A DNA stretch of 64,000 bases, taken from NCBI GenBank assembly GCA_956465555.1, contig OY101118.1:2563751-2627750 (forward strand), written 5' to 3'. This DNA comes from Nitzschia sp. pyKryTriq1. Lineage: Eukaryota; Bacillariophyta; Bacillariophyceae; Bacillariales; Bacillariaceae. The position numbers were made by a program, and so were the translations under genes. The notes beneath the pieces were generated by a model. That model saw only the letters and a list, made by a program, of their open reading frames with translations, had not been told where the DNA came from and ran no database searches. Below are positions 1 to 10,113 of the stretch, piece after piece. Every line of letters starts with the position of its first letter. Positions within the stretch are counted from its first letter, which is position 1.

Positions 1-3000
1 CGTCGTAGTCGACATGCGTTTCATGTGCTGGCGGCCCACCCTGATAATATCTCGGAGAAGGCTCTGCCGAAGTTTCGAATCTAGGTGGTGGGTGAGGCTG
101 TCCGTTGGCATGAGTAGGGGATGGCTGGTTGGCTCCATTAAATTGGAACTGACGGTCCTCTCTTGGGGATTTCTCAGCCGAGGTGTCCACCGGTTTTAAA
201 TTGTTGCGAAATTGAGAGACCTGATCTGAGCCGGACTTCTTCGCATTGTCGGTTGCAGACTGTTTCTGCTTGTTGGCAGCTATTCTCTTGCGGATGAGAG
301 CAGCGACGTCCATTTTCGGCTCTTCCTTCTTCGTGCCTCCTTCAAGGTTTGATTTTGTCTCTTGTTCTCGCTTCAATTCAAGTTCACGACGTTCACGATA
401 AGTCAGCTTCCTTTCCGCGGGCGCTTCAGGCTGTAGAGAATCTAACCCCCCCTGCATGCCATGTGATATGGTTGGGAGCTCTGCGGAAATGTTGATTCGC
501 GGAGGCTGCATCTCGTCGTCGCTTCTTTGACTATCGCTAAGCCCGGAGCCAGTCTTGCGCAACTGGACGCCAGCCAAAAAGGAAGGACTTGATCCCGTGT
601 CTGATCTGCTGTCGCTCATTGACCCAGCTCTTGGTGATTCTCGACGAAGTCTATCGATAACATTAGACGCAGCGGAAGACCGATAGTCGGTCCCCGCATC
701 CGACTTCGCTTTCGTCGCAGCTGGCGTCGATTTTAGCCTTTCTCGCAAACTAGCAAACGAGGTACGTTCGTCTTGGCACTCGCTGGCTCTTTGTTGGCTT
801 ACAGGAGTCGCCTTATCATGGTGGCTAGTACTCTTCAGTATGGCAGGAGCAATCGAGTCTTGACTCACTCTGCGGAGCTCGTCGGCTCGCGTCTTTCGCT
901 TCTCTTGTCTTCGAGCCTCGACGATGTCAGGTGTCAACATTTCCACACCCGAAAGCGCCGCATGTTGCGGAATTTGGTTATTGCTGCGTTTCCACTTCGG
1001 CACTACTTGTGGTGCTGGTGCTGGAGTGGCACCCGCCGTTGCCTTGCTCTCCCATTGTTGCCATTTGGACTTGAGGTTGCCAATCTTTTGAGGACCCGCA
1101 GACGGCCCGTCATCGTCTTTCTTTTCCTCCGCACGCGCACTCGAAATTTCAGATGGAGCCTCTGCCTCTTCCGTATCGGATCCAGTGTTCGCTTGTGCAA
1201 TTTTCCAGGGAGCTTGGAAATTGGTTGCCAATGATTTCTCAGCTTGGGTAGTGGTTCGACTTTTGGCCGCGGCATAGGAGTTTCGCAAATTGCCATACTC
1301 GTAGGACGAGGACTGCTTGTTTGCGCTGGGCTCGTCGTTGTCGTCATTGGGCATGCCTTCGGATGAAGATGCAGATGATCCTCTAGAGAGTTCGTACTTC
1401 GATCGTACGCTGCCGAATCGTGCATCTGGTTCGCGACCACTCTGTTGGTGTTGTTGCTGATTCCTGTTATTCGATGTTGAAGGCCCGTAGTCTTCCAGCC
1501 CAGAGCGTGCCTGCTCAAACTCGTCTTCATAATTTTGCTGCTCCTGAGGACCTTTCGCATAGGCGGGGGCTGCCTTATTGTAGGCGCCAAACCCAGGCTG
1601 TTCGTCACTATAATCAGAAGTGGGACCCTGCGTTCCAAACTCTGCTTGAAACATTTCTTCCTGAAAGGCATCATCGAAAGGAGCTTGCTTCGCCTGGTAG
1701 GAGTATTGTTGGTCGAAAGGCGGATCAAAATTACCCTTGTAACTAGATCGCGAAGGTTGACCGTAGTCATGATAGTCTTGCTGTGGCATGGATTGCTGCT
1801 GGACATGTCGTGGAGAAATTCGTTGGACAAATTCTTGAGCGTATTCTCGAGCAAGATCCTCTTTCAACATGGCACTATCATCTGAAGACGACTCGTCATC
1901 GTCCAAATGCCTTGGAGAAGCCTTGTGGCGAGGACTTCGAACATCTTTGTGGAAAGTGACCGACTTTCTGTAAGCCGTAGGCGCCCCAAAATCAGATTTC
2001 GTCTCGGAGAAGTTTGCTGCAAATTGAGGCTGCGCTGCGAAGGAAGATACCACTATTTCCGATTGAGTACCACCAAAGTCTGAACCTTCGGAAAAATCCT
2101 TGTCTTCATCTCCCGACCCCCAGGGATCTTCTTTCCATGGATTCGACACTGGGTCTCCAAACACGTCTCTCGGTGTTTGCTTCTTCGCACCTTCCCACCG
2201 AGGTGGCGTATTCGGAGTACTAGTCTCCCTAGCTTGAGCTCGAATCATACGCCTCCCAACCGGTGACGAAAATGACGATCGTTCCGACGACGCGGGCGAT
2301 GTATTCGAATATGCAGTGTTTCGAGTCGGTGTCATTTCTCCCACCTTAAACCCATCCACAAAACCTGATTGATCCGAGTCGCTGGGTGCAGGAGAGGATC
2401 GTCTCGAATTTGCGGGAGAATCCCAGTTTTGCATCGGAAATTCTGAATCGGAATCACTGTTGAAAAATACCGAGAATCCTGACACACCCTGTCCAGCTAG
2501 CGCATGCATGGCCTCATTGACTTCCCTTTCGATTTGAGATTGATCTAAACCAAAGGCATCAAAGGTAAATCCCCCGTCAGGGTTCTGTGAATCAAACAGG
2601 TTTACTTCCGACCCCGATTGGTGGGAGCTCGACTGCTGAGAGTTGTTCCCAGATGACGAGGCCTGAGAGGCCTGAGAATAAAAGCTCCCAGCACTTTGGG
2701 TCCTTTGGTAGGCGGCCACTCGATTTTTCCCCGCTGAGCCGCCGGCATTCCTCCCATAACTAACTGGGGACTCTGGCGGCGTCGCATTACCGGAGGTATA
2801 ACTAGCATCATCAACCGACGAGCTCACACTACTATTTGACGACTGCTTCATTTGGCTGCGAAATCTCCTTCGCGCAGCGGCCGATGTCGGTGTGGTTTGT
2901 TTTGCAAAGCTGGCCTGCATGGAAGAATTCGAAGGAAAGGTGGGCATACTGATGACAGACCGTTCCGCACGGCTCGGATCAAAACTAGCGCCCGAAAAAC

Positions 3001-3616
3001 TCCCGGGTCCCACTGCGGGCGACCGCGTCTTTTCAACAAATTGATCCAGTGACTGACGGCCTCCCTTCTTCTTCGATCTTCTCGTGGCCGAGGACGGAGA
3101 AGCAAACGAGTTCTTTGATTTTGTCGGTAAAAATTCCATATCAAAAGCACTGCCTATGCTTTCTGTATCAAAGGAATCCTGCGTGGACGTGGTGGGTTCT
3201 CGTTCCTGTCGCGTTGGTGTTATAAAGTGCTGATCCAGTATCGAGCTCGAGCCATTCGTGACAGTGCGTTTCGTGGAGAAGCTAAAGTGATCTTCCGCCG
3301 GCGAAATGGGCGCGTTGCTGTTATTCATATTAAAAGGATCAAAAGGTTTGTCCTCGTAATGGTTCAGCAGCCCCTGCCCCGAGCTCTGGGAGGTGGGTGT
3401 TTCCGCTGGGTCGCTATACGCCAGGGCCAGCTGCTTGGCGTGTTCCCTCGTTCGGTTCAGCGTTGTGGTACTCATGCGCTTATCTCCGGTATTCTTCAAA
3501 AAGCCAAAATTTCGCCGCCTTGACTTTTCCGCTTCAGCGTCTTTTTTCGCTTGCTCTATGCGATCTTTCCGAGACTGGCGACTAGCCGCACCGGGCGAAA
3601 AGGAAAAGCGTACCAT
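1..3616 (-). CDS. Very large Ser/Gln-rich disordered protein, 3' part missing (runs off left edge)
   Basis: One minus-strand frame is open from an ATG at 3616 (protein start MVRFSFSPGAASRQSRKDRI) to the window edge. That is about 1205 codons with no stop seen and the same frame at every point checked (3616, 2851, 1870, 619, 4). The N-terminus is basic, with an Arg/Lys-rich helix at about residues 14-35. The rest is dominated by Ser, Gln, Pro and charged residues and has many SP/TP sites and Ser runs, so most of it is probably unstructured and phosphorylated. Near the left edge there are short charged helices (around 300-420, with ERRELELKREQE and VAALIRKRIAANKQKQ). I recognise no enzyme domain. 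It could be a scaffold or cytoskeleton-associated protein, but that is a guess. The shorter frames in this interval on either strand are shadows. Intron loss and the true C-terminus cannot be judged here. Confidence 0.72.
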   Translation of the reverse strand, partial: MVRFSFSPGAASRQSRKDRIEQAKKDAEAEKSRRRNFGFLKNTGDKRMSTTTLNRTREHAKQLALAYSDPAETPTSQSSGQGLLNHYEDKPFDPFNMNNSNAPISPAEDHFSFSTKRTVTNGSSSILDQHFITPTRQEREPTTSTQDSFDTESIGSAFDMEFLPTKSKNSFASPSSATRRSKKKGGRQSLDQFVEKTRSPAVGPGSFSGASFDPSRAERSVISMPTFPSNSSMQASFAKQTTPTSAAARRRFRSQMKQSSNSSVSSSVDDASYTSGNATPPESPVSYGRNAGGSAGKNRVAAYQRTQSAGSFYSQASQASSSGNNSQQSSSHQSGSEVNLFDSQNPDGGFTFDAFGLDQSQIEREVNEAMHALAGQGVSGFSVFFNSDSDSEFPMQNWDSPANSRRSSPAPSDSDQSGFVDGFKVGEMTPTRNTAYSNTSPASSERSSFSSPVGRRMIRAQARETSTPNTPPRWEGAKKQTPRDVFGDPVSNPWKEDPWGSGDEDKDFSEGSDFGGTQSEIVVSSFAAQPQFAANFSETKSDFGAPTAYRKSVTFHKDVRSPRHKASPRHLDDDESSSDDSAMLKEDLAREYAQEFVQRISPRHVQQQSMPQQDYHDYGQPSRSSYKGNFDPPFDQQYSYQAKQAPFDDAFQEEMFQAEFGTQGPTSDYSDEQPGFGAYNKAAPAYAKGPQEQQNYEDEFEQARSGLEDYGPSTSNNRNQQQHQQSGREPDARFGSVRSKYELSRGSSASSSEGMPNDDNDEPSANKQSSSYEYGNLRNSYAAAKSRTTTQAEKSLATNFQAPWKIAQANTGSDTEEAEAPSEISSARAEEKKDDDGPSAGPQKIGNLKSKWQQWESKATAGATPAPAPQVVPKWKRSNNQIPQHAALSGVEMLTPDIVEARRQEKRKTRADELRRVSQDSIAPAILKSTSHHDKATPVSQQRASECQDERTSFASLRERLKSTPAATKAKSDAGTDYRSSAASNVIDRLRRESPRAGSMSDSRSDTGSSPSFLAGVQLRKTGSGLSDSQRSDDEMQPPRINISAELPTISHGMQGGLDSLQPEAPAERKLTYRERRELELKREQETKSNLEGGTKKEEPKMDVAALIRKRIAANKQKQSATDNAKKSGSDQVSQFRNNLKPVDTSAEKSPREDRQFQFNGANQPSPTHANGQPHPPPRFETSAEPSPRYYQGGPPAHETHVDYD

Positions 3617-4613
3617 TCTCAGATGGGTCTAGTAGAGTTCCACGACTTGTACAGCACAGTACTTGTACGCAGCCCACAAACCAAACAATGCAGTGCTACG
3701 GACGACTCGAAACCACGACCTGATCTCTCGAACAATATCCTCCGCTTTCTCCCCCCCCCTTCAAAAGCAAGACAAGTGGATTGACTGTATTGTTTGTTTT
3801 GTTCTCAACGTCCACAGCACAGTTGATGATGACGATGACGAGCGAAAGGTATTATTTCTATTTCGATGCATACACACGAAGGAGAGAGAGAGAGAGCTCC
3901 AAGCCACTGGAGATCAATTTTTTCGGTTGCAGTCTGCGTCTGCGTTGTTGTTGTTGCTCGTTGTTGGACGAAGGAGGAGTTCACGACACGCGACACGCCG
4001 CGCCCGCATTGCATTATTCAATTTGGACGACCCAATCGTCCGTTCAATTTCTCCGTGTCGTTAACTTTTATATGTATCTACATGTAATTATATCTAAATA
4101 TATTTCTCCAGGTAAGAATCAACGGCAGTTCATTGGCCCAGGCATAATTACAGAAAAATCCTCCCGAGCCAGCCAGCTTGTTCCATCCGATTGCCGATCC
4201 GATCGAATGGGTCGTGAATACAATTTCTGCCCGACCAGTCGCGCGCAGTGCGCACATACATCACTCGATACTGCCCTGCGGGTTCCGGGAATTCCGAATG
4301 ACGTTTTTATAAATGGATTCATTCGACCCATTTCATTGACTGCCTGTTGCCTGTCCGCGCAAGGTCTGCGTTCTTCGTTTTTTTGACGCGATACGCGATC
4401 CGAAAGATATGATGTTTTCGTTGTGTCACACACTGACTTTTGTCACTTCTCATTGATGCTTCATGTTTCAGGTTGTGTCAATAAAGTGGATCGATCAAAA
4501 GGCTAAAGACACTAGCGTAAGATCAAACTCCACTCATTTGCCCTTGAAGACGACTCTAGCCTATTGAAAGTATTGTACAGTCAGTACACGTACGTGCGTA
4601 CGTACGAGGCACC
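3617..4613. promoter_or_regulatory. Divergent intergenic region between the large disordered-protein gene and the NCA2-like gene
   Basis: About 1 kb with no convincing ORF. It holds the 5' flanks of both outward-facing genes, a short (GA)n run near 3882-3897 and an AT-rich patch at about 4070-4110. No core promoter element can be assigned with confidence. Confidence 0.4.
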
Positions 4614-7365
4614 ATGGTGGCAACAAGGCTGTCCAACGTTGCCAGCAAAGGATTTTCATGGTACAGTGGCGGTGCTGCTACCAGTGAAACCACTTCGTCG
4701 CCCAACAACCCCAGCGTCTTGCCACCTTCCACGCCCAAACGATCAGGCTCTTCCTCTCCAGAAGAATCATCGTCTTCGTCGTTCACGCCTTCTCCTTCGA
4801 AATACTGGGATTACGCTCAAGATGCCGCGGAACATACCTACTCGACACTCTCGGGCTACATACCGTCGATAAGGTGGAACGCCAGTGGCGGAGGCGGTGG
4901 CATTTCCGACACGGCCAGTGATTCGTCGTCGATGGAGCCCATGTTCATGGAAAACATGCCCCACACTTATAATAATAATTCGAAGCCAAAAACAAGCTCA
5001 CTCTTGATGTCCCCGGCGGTCTTGAATTTATTTCACAATCCATATGTGGTCATTCGAGGCGGAGGAAACCACCAGGTGAATCGACCCACTTCTTCCATGG
5101 CGGCGATTCGCTCATTCATTAGTGCGGTACCACAATCCGGCATGGAAGCTGCAGATTATACCTCGGATGCATCCTCGATGATTCAGAACGAATCATCGCT
5201 GGGTGGTGGGGAAAGTAACTCTCAGCACGGCGGCATCACTCCCTCCAACCTGGCGGATAGGTTCCAGCCACACAGTGTGGGCCGGCAATCCTCTCCATCC
5301 GAAACGGCATCCCATCTTGCCGAAGGAACGCTTCGAGCCTTTAGAGATATCGCCCTGGACGAAGCAGTTGAGTTACACGAAGCACTGCGATACTGGTCTT
5401 ATCGATGGGAACGGCCCTTGCTTTCTTGGTTGGAGGCGGGACCAGTCTGTTGGTTTTCGGAGGAGGGGTATCAGCACCAAAAGGTCGGCCAAAAAGTGTC
5501 ACAGATTCAGGCCGTACTAGCACGACGATGTGCGACGATAGGAGACCTGCAATCGCACTTGTTGCGTGCGGGATGGCAGAGAGGTGTTGCTCAGTGGGGG
5601 GTGCTTGGAGAAGGAGGAGAGTGGGCGACCGTGGCAGGAGGAGATGGACGCATGACGAATGAGACGACTCTTCCCAACTCTACTGCTATGAGTCCACCGA
5701 TTCCCGCTCGTGGGTACTCCATGCGACGAGTTACTAGCGACATGATGGACAACATGCCACTACCTGGTACCAGACCTCAGTTGCCACGAAAAGCACCGAA
5801 CTCCAACGTGAGCGAGTTGCAGACATCTCGTCACAATCAGCTCTACTACACCAGTGTTTTTGTCAAAAACTATGATGGTGGTCATATTATGATTGATGAT
5901 CCAGCTTTGGCCGAATGGTCGGTAGATGCCATGTCGCTGGTTCGGCGACAGCTTTATCGGGCTGCGAATGGCCAAATCATGCTGCCATATACGGAGAATT
6001 GGGCAGAGGGAGACGATCAATCGCGGCTGTCATATGATATGGCAGGATCTCTAGTGATGGATGGGTCCACAACAGGCGCCATCGATGAAACTGTAGCTGC
6101 GGCAAAACTGCCCCTCTGGGCCTGCCTTCGATTGAAACAGGAGGACGAAGACGATGGGGACCGCATCATCCACGAGACTTCCCACGAAGACGATGCGGAG
6201 GTGGTGACCAGAGTACAGATTTCCGACTTGCCCCTGCTCGTCAATGAGGTTTCAGAATTGCTGGATATTATGGACTCTGTCATGCAGATTCAACGTTCGC
6301 GACGCCTGGAAAAGCTCAAGCCAATCAGCTGGTGGATCCGAAATTGGTATGTTGGAGCTTTGGCCTTTCCACCCCTCGTGTACTTTGGATTTAAGGCTTC
6401 CAAAAATGGATTCGGGATAGATTTTCTCAAGTATTCCGCGAAGAAGTTTGCCGATTTTTGTCAAGAACACGTCGTGGATCCTTTTTTCGCCATGTACAAT
6501 GAGTTTACCAAAGGAACGCAAGATATCAGCGATCGCGAAGCAAGGAACGTCGCCATAAAAAATCTACGCAAGATGATCCGAAGTTGGTTGGACGAAACAC
6601 ATCCAGACATGCCAGTCAAAGAACGAAAACGCATGGCCAAGGCAATGGATATTTCGTTGATCGAAGCAGAGAAAGAAGAAAGTATGAAAACAATTTACAA
6701 TATTAACAGTGTCATTCGAATGAGTTTCATTGAAGCCCAATTTTTGAAAAAGGTGAGCAATAACAAACACGATCGTCATCCCATGACCTTCGAAACTTCA
6801 TATTTCTCACTCTCGCTACTCGAAGGAAATGATGAATGCCCTATTGGCGATGGATGAAATGAGGGCATCGACAAATTTCAACATGAATCTTGCAGCCGTC
6901 ACCCCCTTTGTATTGTTTGTATGGGCGACGCAAAGAATCTTCAAATTCGTCTACTATGCGATGCTGCGAATGGGGAAAAGTCGTGAAGAGACATATGGAT
7001 CATTCTTTCACACCCTCACCGAGACAGAACGTCTCTTAGTAATGAGAGATAACCCACCCGCTCCACCCAGCCACCGATCCACGGCTCACGAAAATGCTTC
7101 GCACAATGCTTTGGGGGACAGCGTCCTGAATGCGGATGATTTGGGCATGCTCATGTTGCACATTCACGAGTTGCGAACAGTGCTGTGGCAAGATCGAAGA
7201 CGTTTCTCTGCCAACATCATGCGAGGTTTAGCGGAAGACCTTGCCGAGCTGGCTGGTGAACGAGGAGCTGTTAGTGTCCGACAGCAACTTCAGATTATTG
7301 CCCGCATGTGTCGAACCTACCCATTTTTGAGGGCAGTGGACAACCGAATGTTCGATTACCGATAG
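4614..7365 (+). CDS. NCA2: NCA2/DGS1-like mitochondrial membrane protein
   Basis: Two exons, 4614-6752 and 6826-7365, with one 73-nt GT-AG phase-0 intron (donor gtgagc; acceptor in ctcgaag) give 892 aa. The splice is required because the helix before it (ending FLKK) continues as EMMNALLAMDEMRASTNFNM. That is the hallmark of NCA2 proteins: a run resembling 'a..amd.....n.fn' followed by a hydrophobic segment (about residues 730-755). A second hydrophobic stretch, WYVGALAFPPLVYFGF, lies near 575-592. Residues 1-240 are low-complexity and Ser-rich, and the conserved region starts at about 243. In the family, yeast NCA2 affects expression of mitochondrial ATP6/ATP8 and plant DGS1 is an outer-membrane protein linked to lipid homeostasis. 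A mitochondrial outer- or inner-membrane role is therefore likely, but the exact role is inferred. It is longer than yeast NCA2 because of the N-terminal extension. Confidence 0.8.
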
Positions 7366-7436
7366 CGAAGGATTCAAATTTAGATTAATGTTCAAAGTCT
7401 AGTAGAATCATCATCAAGACATAGAGACTCAAAGCT

Positions 7437-9034
7437 TTACAATTCGCTAAAGCGATGACTGTTGCCACTGCGACTCGTCCATTCGAAGATGATGTTACCT
7501 GTTATGTCAACGTCCACTTGTTGTCCTTCAAACCAACTCGCTTCGCCATTTCCAGTGTACCCTTCGTCCATCGCTAGGATAAATGCGTCACTATCATTGT
7601 CGGCTACCAGATTGTGTACCTTGTGCTCGAAGTAAGCATCAGTGAACTCGTTGAGATACATTTTGGCAGTTCCCATGAATGAACGAATATACTTGTTATT
7701 CCTCCAGTGATCCTGCCGAAAATTGAGCCTGTGATGAGCTGCATGATACCCTTGCTTGAATTTGTTCTGCATATAACGGTAGAGAAAGAGAACAGGGCAG
7801 TTAGGTGGACGATTCCAGACGTCAAGTGCAACCGAGATTGGCATGTACCTACCGCAAGCCAGAAAAGCGATCCCCATGAGGCATACCACGAAATTCCCGT
7901 CACCGGTGTCCCCTCCACGAAAGGATTGACTCTGTCCACATCGAGAAATCCTACGAAGATAGTTCGCCGACCCTTCTCTACGTGCATTCCCTCGTGGTTG
8001 AGCAGGGCACTATGCATTAGCACCTGACCAACTTGTGTGGGCTGGACGTGCGCAAAGGGCTCTTGGGTAGCCCGGTTCCAAAACCTCGTCCCGCCACCTT
8101 CGAATTCGTCGTCCAATAGAATGTTGATACTGATCTGAGCGGTATCAGTATGATTGACCAGGTGAGTTTGTTTCCTCTCATCATATCGGACCACAAACAT
8201 CTACGGATAAAGAGAAACTAGATGAGGGGTTGCCAGCATGGCAAAGTTGACGAGAAACAATGATATCAAAGAGCGATTGACACGTACATCACTCGCCCGG
8301 ATCGAACCAGATGGAACGCCCCAGATTCGTTGAATTAGAGGTGCTAATCGGGAATCCATTTTCTCTTTGAGCCATGCTCGATGTTCTTTCGTGAAAGGAT
8401 CCGTCACCAAATTCAAATCAGTAGTTGGATACTCCTGGTGCCGTAATTTGTTCCATCCCTTTGGCTCCTGCAAAAGAAGTTGGATTGTGTTGTTGGCCTC
8501 TCCCCCCTTTAAGGCAGACGAAGCTTGGATTTCGGAGGCTGCCGCAAAATTTGAAGCTGCAACGTCATCTGCCATTTGCAGCACATACTGGCATTCTTCC
8601 CGAGTCAACAAAGGAGCCTGAAATACAGCGTTGGTCGTATAGTAATTGTCTGGACTTGTCATCACCAGCAAATATGTCATGGCAACGACCGCCCCGACTG
8701 CTGCGAAAAGATTAGCCAGGGGGTGTACCTCTAACACCACTTTTATTTCCTGGGATGATTCCTCGACTGGTTTGGGTTTCCCCTTGCTTTTCCCCTTGGA
8801 TTTTTTCGCGTTTGCATTTTTTTTGGTTGCAATGGATTCACCAGTCGATATTTCCTTTTCTTCTTCGTTTTGCGAAGGAGCTGATACACGACGGGCCAGC
8901 AAAATAGGAAGCACGAGGAAGAAGATAAATGTTACCACCAATTTGATAGACAGAATCACTCGCTCTAATGGATAGTTGGGCGGAACATCCAGGAGGAACT
9001 CTTCGGCGGGGAATCCAAACGGTCCCTTGACCAT
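7437..9034 (-). CDS. Membrane-anchored 2-oxoglutarate/Fe(II) dioxygenase (prolyl-4-hydroxylase-like)
   Basis: Three exons on the minus strand, 9034-8288, 8200-7853 and 7766-7437, give 474 aa. The introns are 87 and 86 nt, both GT-AG and phase 0. I chose the ATG at 9034; the frame opens further upstream only from TTG codons. Two hydrophobic segments, near residues 30-50 and 115-135, imply membrane anchoring and are separated by a Lys-rich linker. The catalytic fold is visible in exon 2: VVRYDERKQTHLVNHTD supplies the HxD pair (H266, D268), and NHEGMHVEKGRR supplies the distal His (H318) and the 2-oxoglutarate-binding Arg (R328). This is the P4H layout. The C-terminal exon is His/aromatic-rich and has no family I recognise. 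The likely reaction is hydroxylation of a secretory or cell-surface protein, but the substrate is unknown. The 3' end is 71 bp from the NCA2-like gene, and the two are convergent. Confidence 0.78.
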
Positions 9035-10113
9035 TCTCCTGTTTGGGGGTTGCTCGTTCTTAGCGTGGCAACCCCCTTTCGTCAGCTTATCTGCCAACAA
9101 TATAGTCTAAAAAGGCAATGTTTGGCACTTAAAGATTTACCTTATCCACTCTATCTTAGAAGGAGGCGGGCAGAAATAACTTCATTGTGAGTTGAGCTTG
9201 CTGGAGAGCTGTATGTACCGGTACATAATACCAGTACCGCTACCGGTATGTGCTGTCGCGATATCGCGATGAAGGAAATGAATCATCATCATCAATCCAA
9301 AGCGAGATGACGCGATGAAGAAGAATCTTCGAGAATCAATTTATTCCGACGCGAGGCTCCGAATCCCTTTTGGAGTTTCTAGTTCTCGAACCCCTTACGC
9401 CTGCCCTTCTCTACGGTGTGTCAGTTGTAGTGTGTCGGAACGTGCTAGTATTGATTGGGCGTGACCGTGGCTCCGTGTTACCGGGGCGCGGTTGACCCAA
9501 GCGACCTGAGAGATCGCCCGGGTGGGTGGGTGGCCTTAAAATTTCTATTGGCTACATGATACCGATCAATGGGTGGTTGAATGCATGGTGGTCGACATTT
9601 CGTGTGATATTACTTCTGGGCCGTAGAGAGAGATGCGATGACATCGAGTTTTCACGGTTCAAACAAAAATTTAAATAAAATATTCGTTGAATCGAATTAT
9701 TTAATTAAGGCAAGATTAGAGCCTTCAGTGCGTTTCCCGTCCCGCGTTGGAACGGATAGGTTTCAAGGGGAAAACGCGCGGACGGAGGGCCTCACTTGAG
9801 GCCTTCGTTTCCCGATCGCCGTCGACGGTAAGGTTGGGCATAACTATCGTACCGCGGTAAAAACAGGACCACAAAAAGCATCAGCTAATTATTCCGTCAG
9901 GCGGAGGTTGTTTTGTTTGTTTCATTTGACTTTCGAGCGAGCCATCAATCGTCTCGATTAATCGAATCATCATCTTTCATTGGAAGATTTGAATTACAAG
10001 GTTGGATTATTGAAACCTGTGACACTCGTACCTCGACAGTCAGTCACATACGTTGAACTTCCTGTCTACCGGTACAGAACATTTTCTGCACATACTCCAC
10101 CCTTCGGTTTCCG
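9035..10113. promoter_or_regulatory. Divergent intergenic region with a GTAC-rich tract
   Basis: About 1.1 kb between the dioxygenase and the TauE/SafE gene. Non-ATG frame extension of the dioxygenase reaches 9100. A short tract rich in GTAC and ACCGGT lies at about 9211-9252, and an AT-rich stretch at about 9658-9705. The GC-rich block at 9460-9540 was checked for a tRNA fold without success. No gene seen. Confidence 0.4.

Noticed and set aside
1003-1854. 283-codon minus-strand frame inside the left-edge gene
   Set aside because: It is out of phase with the 1205-codon continuous frame and gives a Pro/Arg/Leu-scrambled sequence.
7604-7852. Continuation of the dioxygenase frame past 7853 without splicing
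   Set aside because: The read-through tail is unlike a protein family member; splicing 7852-7767 gives a longer, better-behaved C-terminus.
9450-9550. GC-rich block considered as a tRNA or structured RNA
   Set aside because: I could not fold a cloverleaf with proper T-arm and acceptor pairing.
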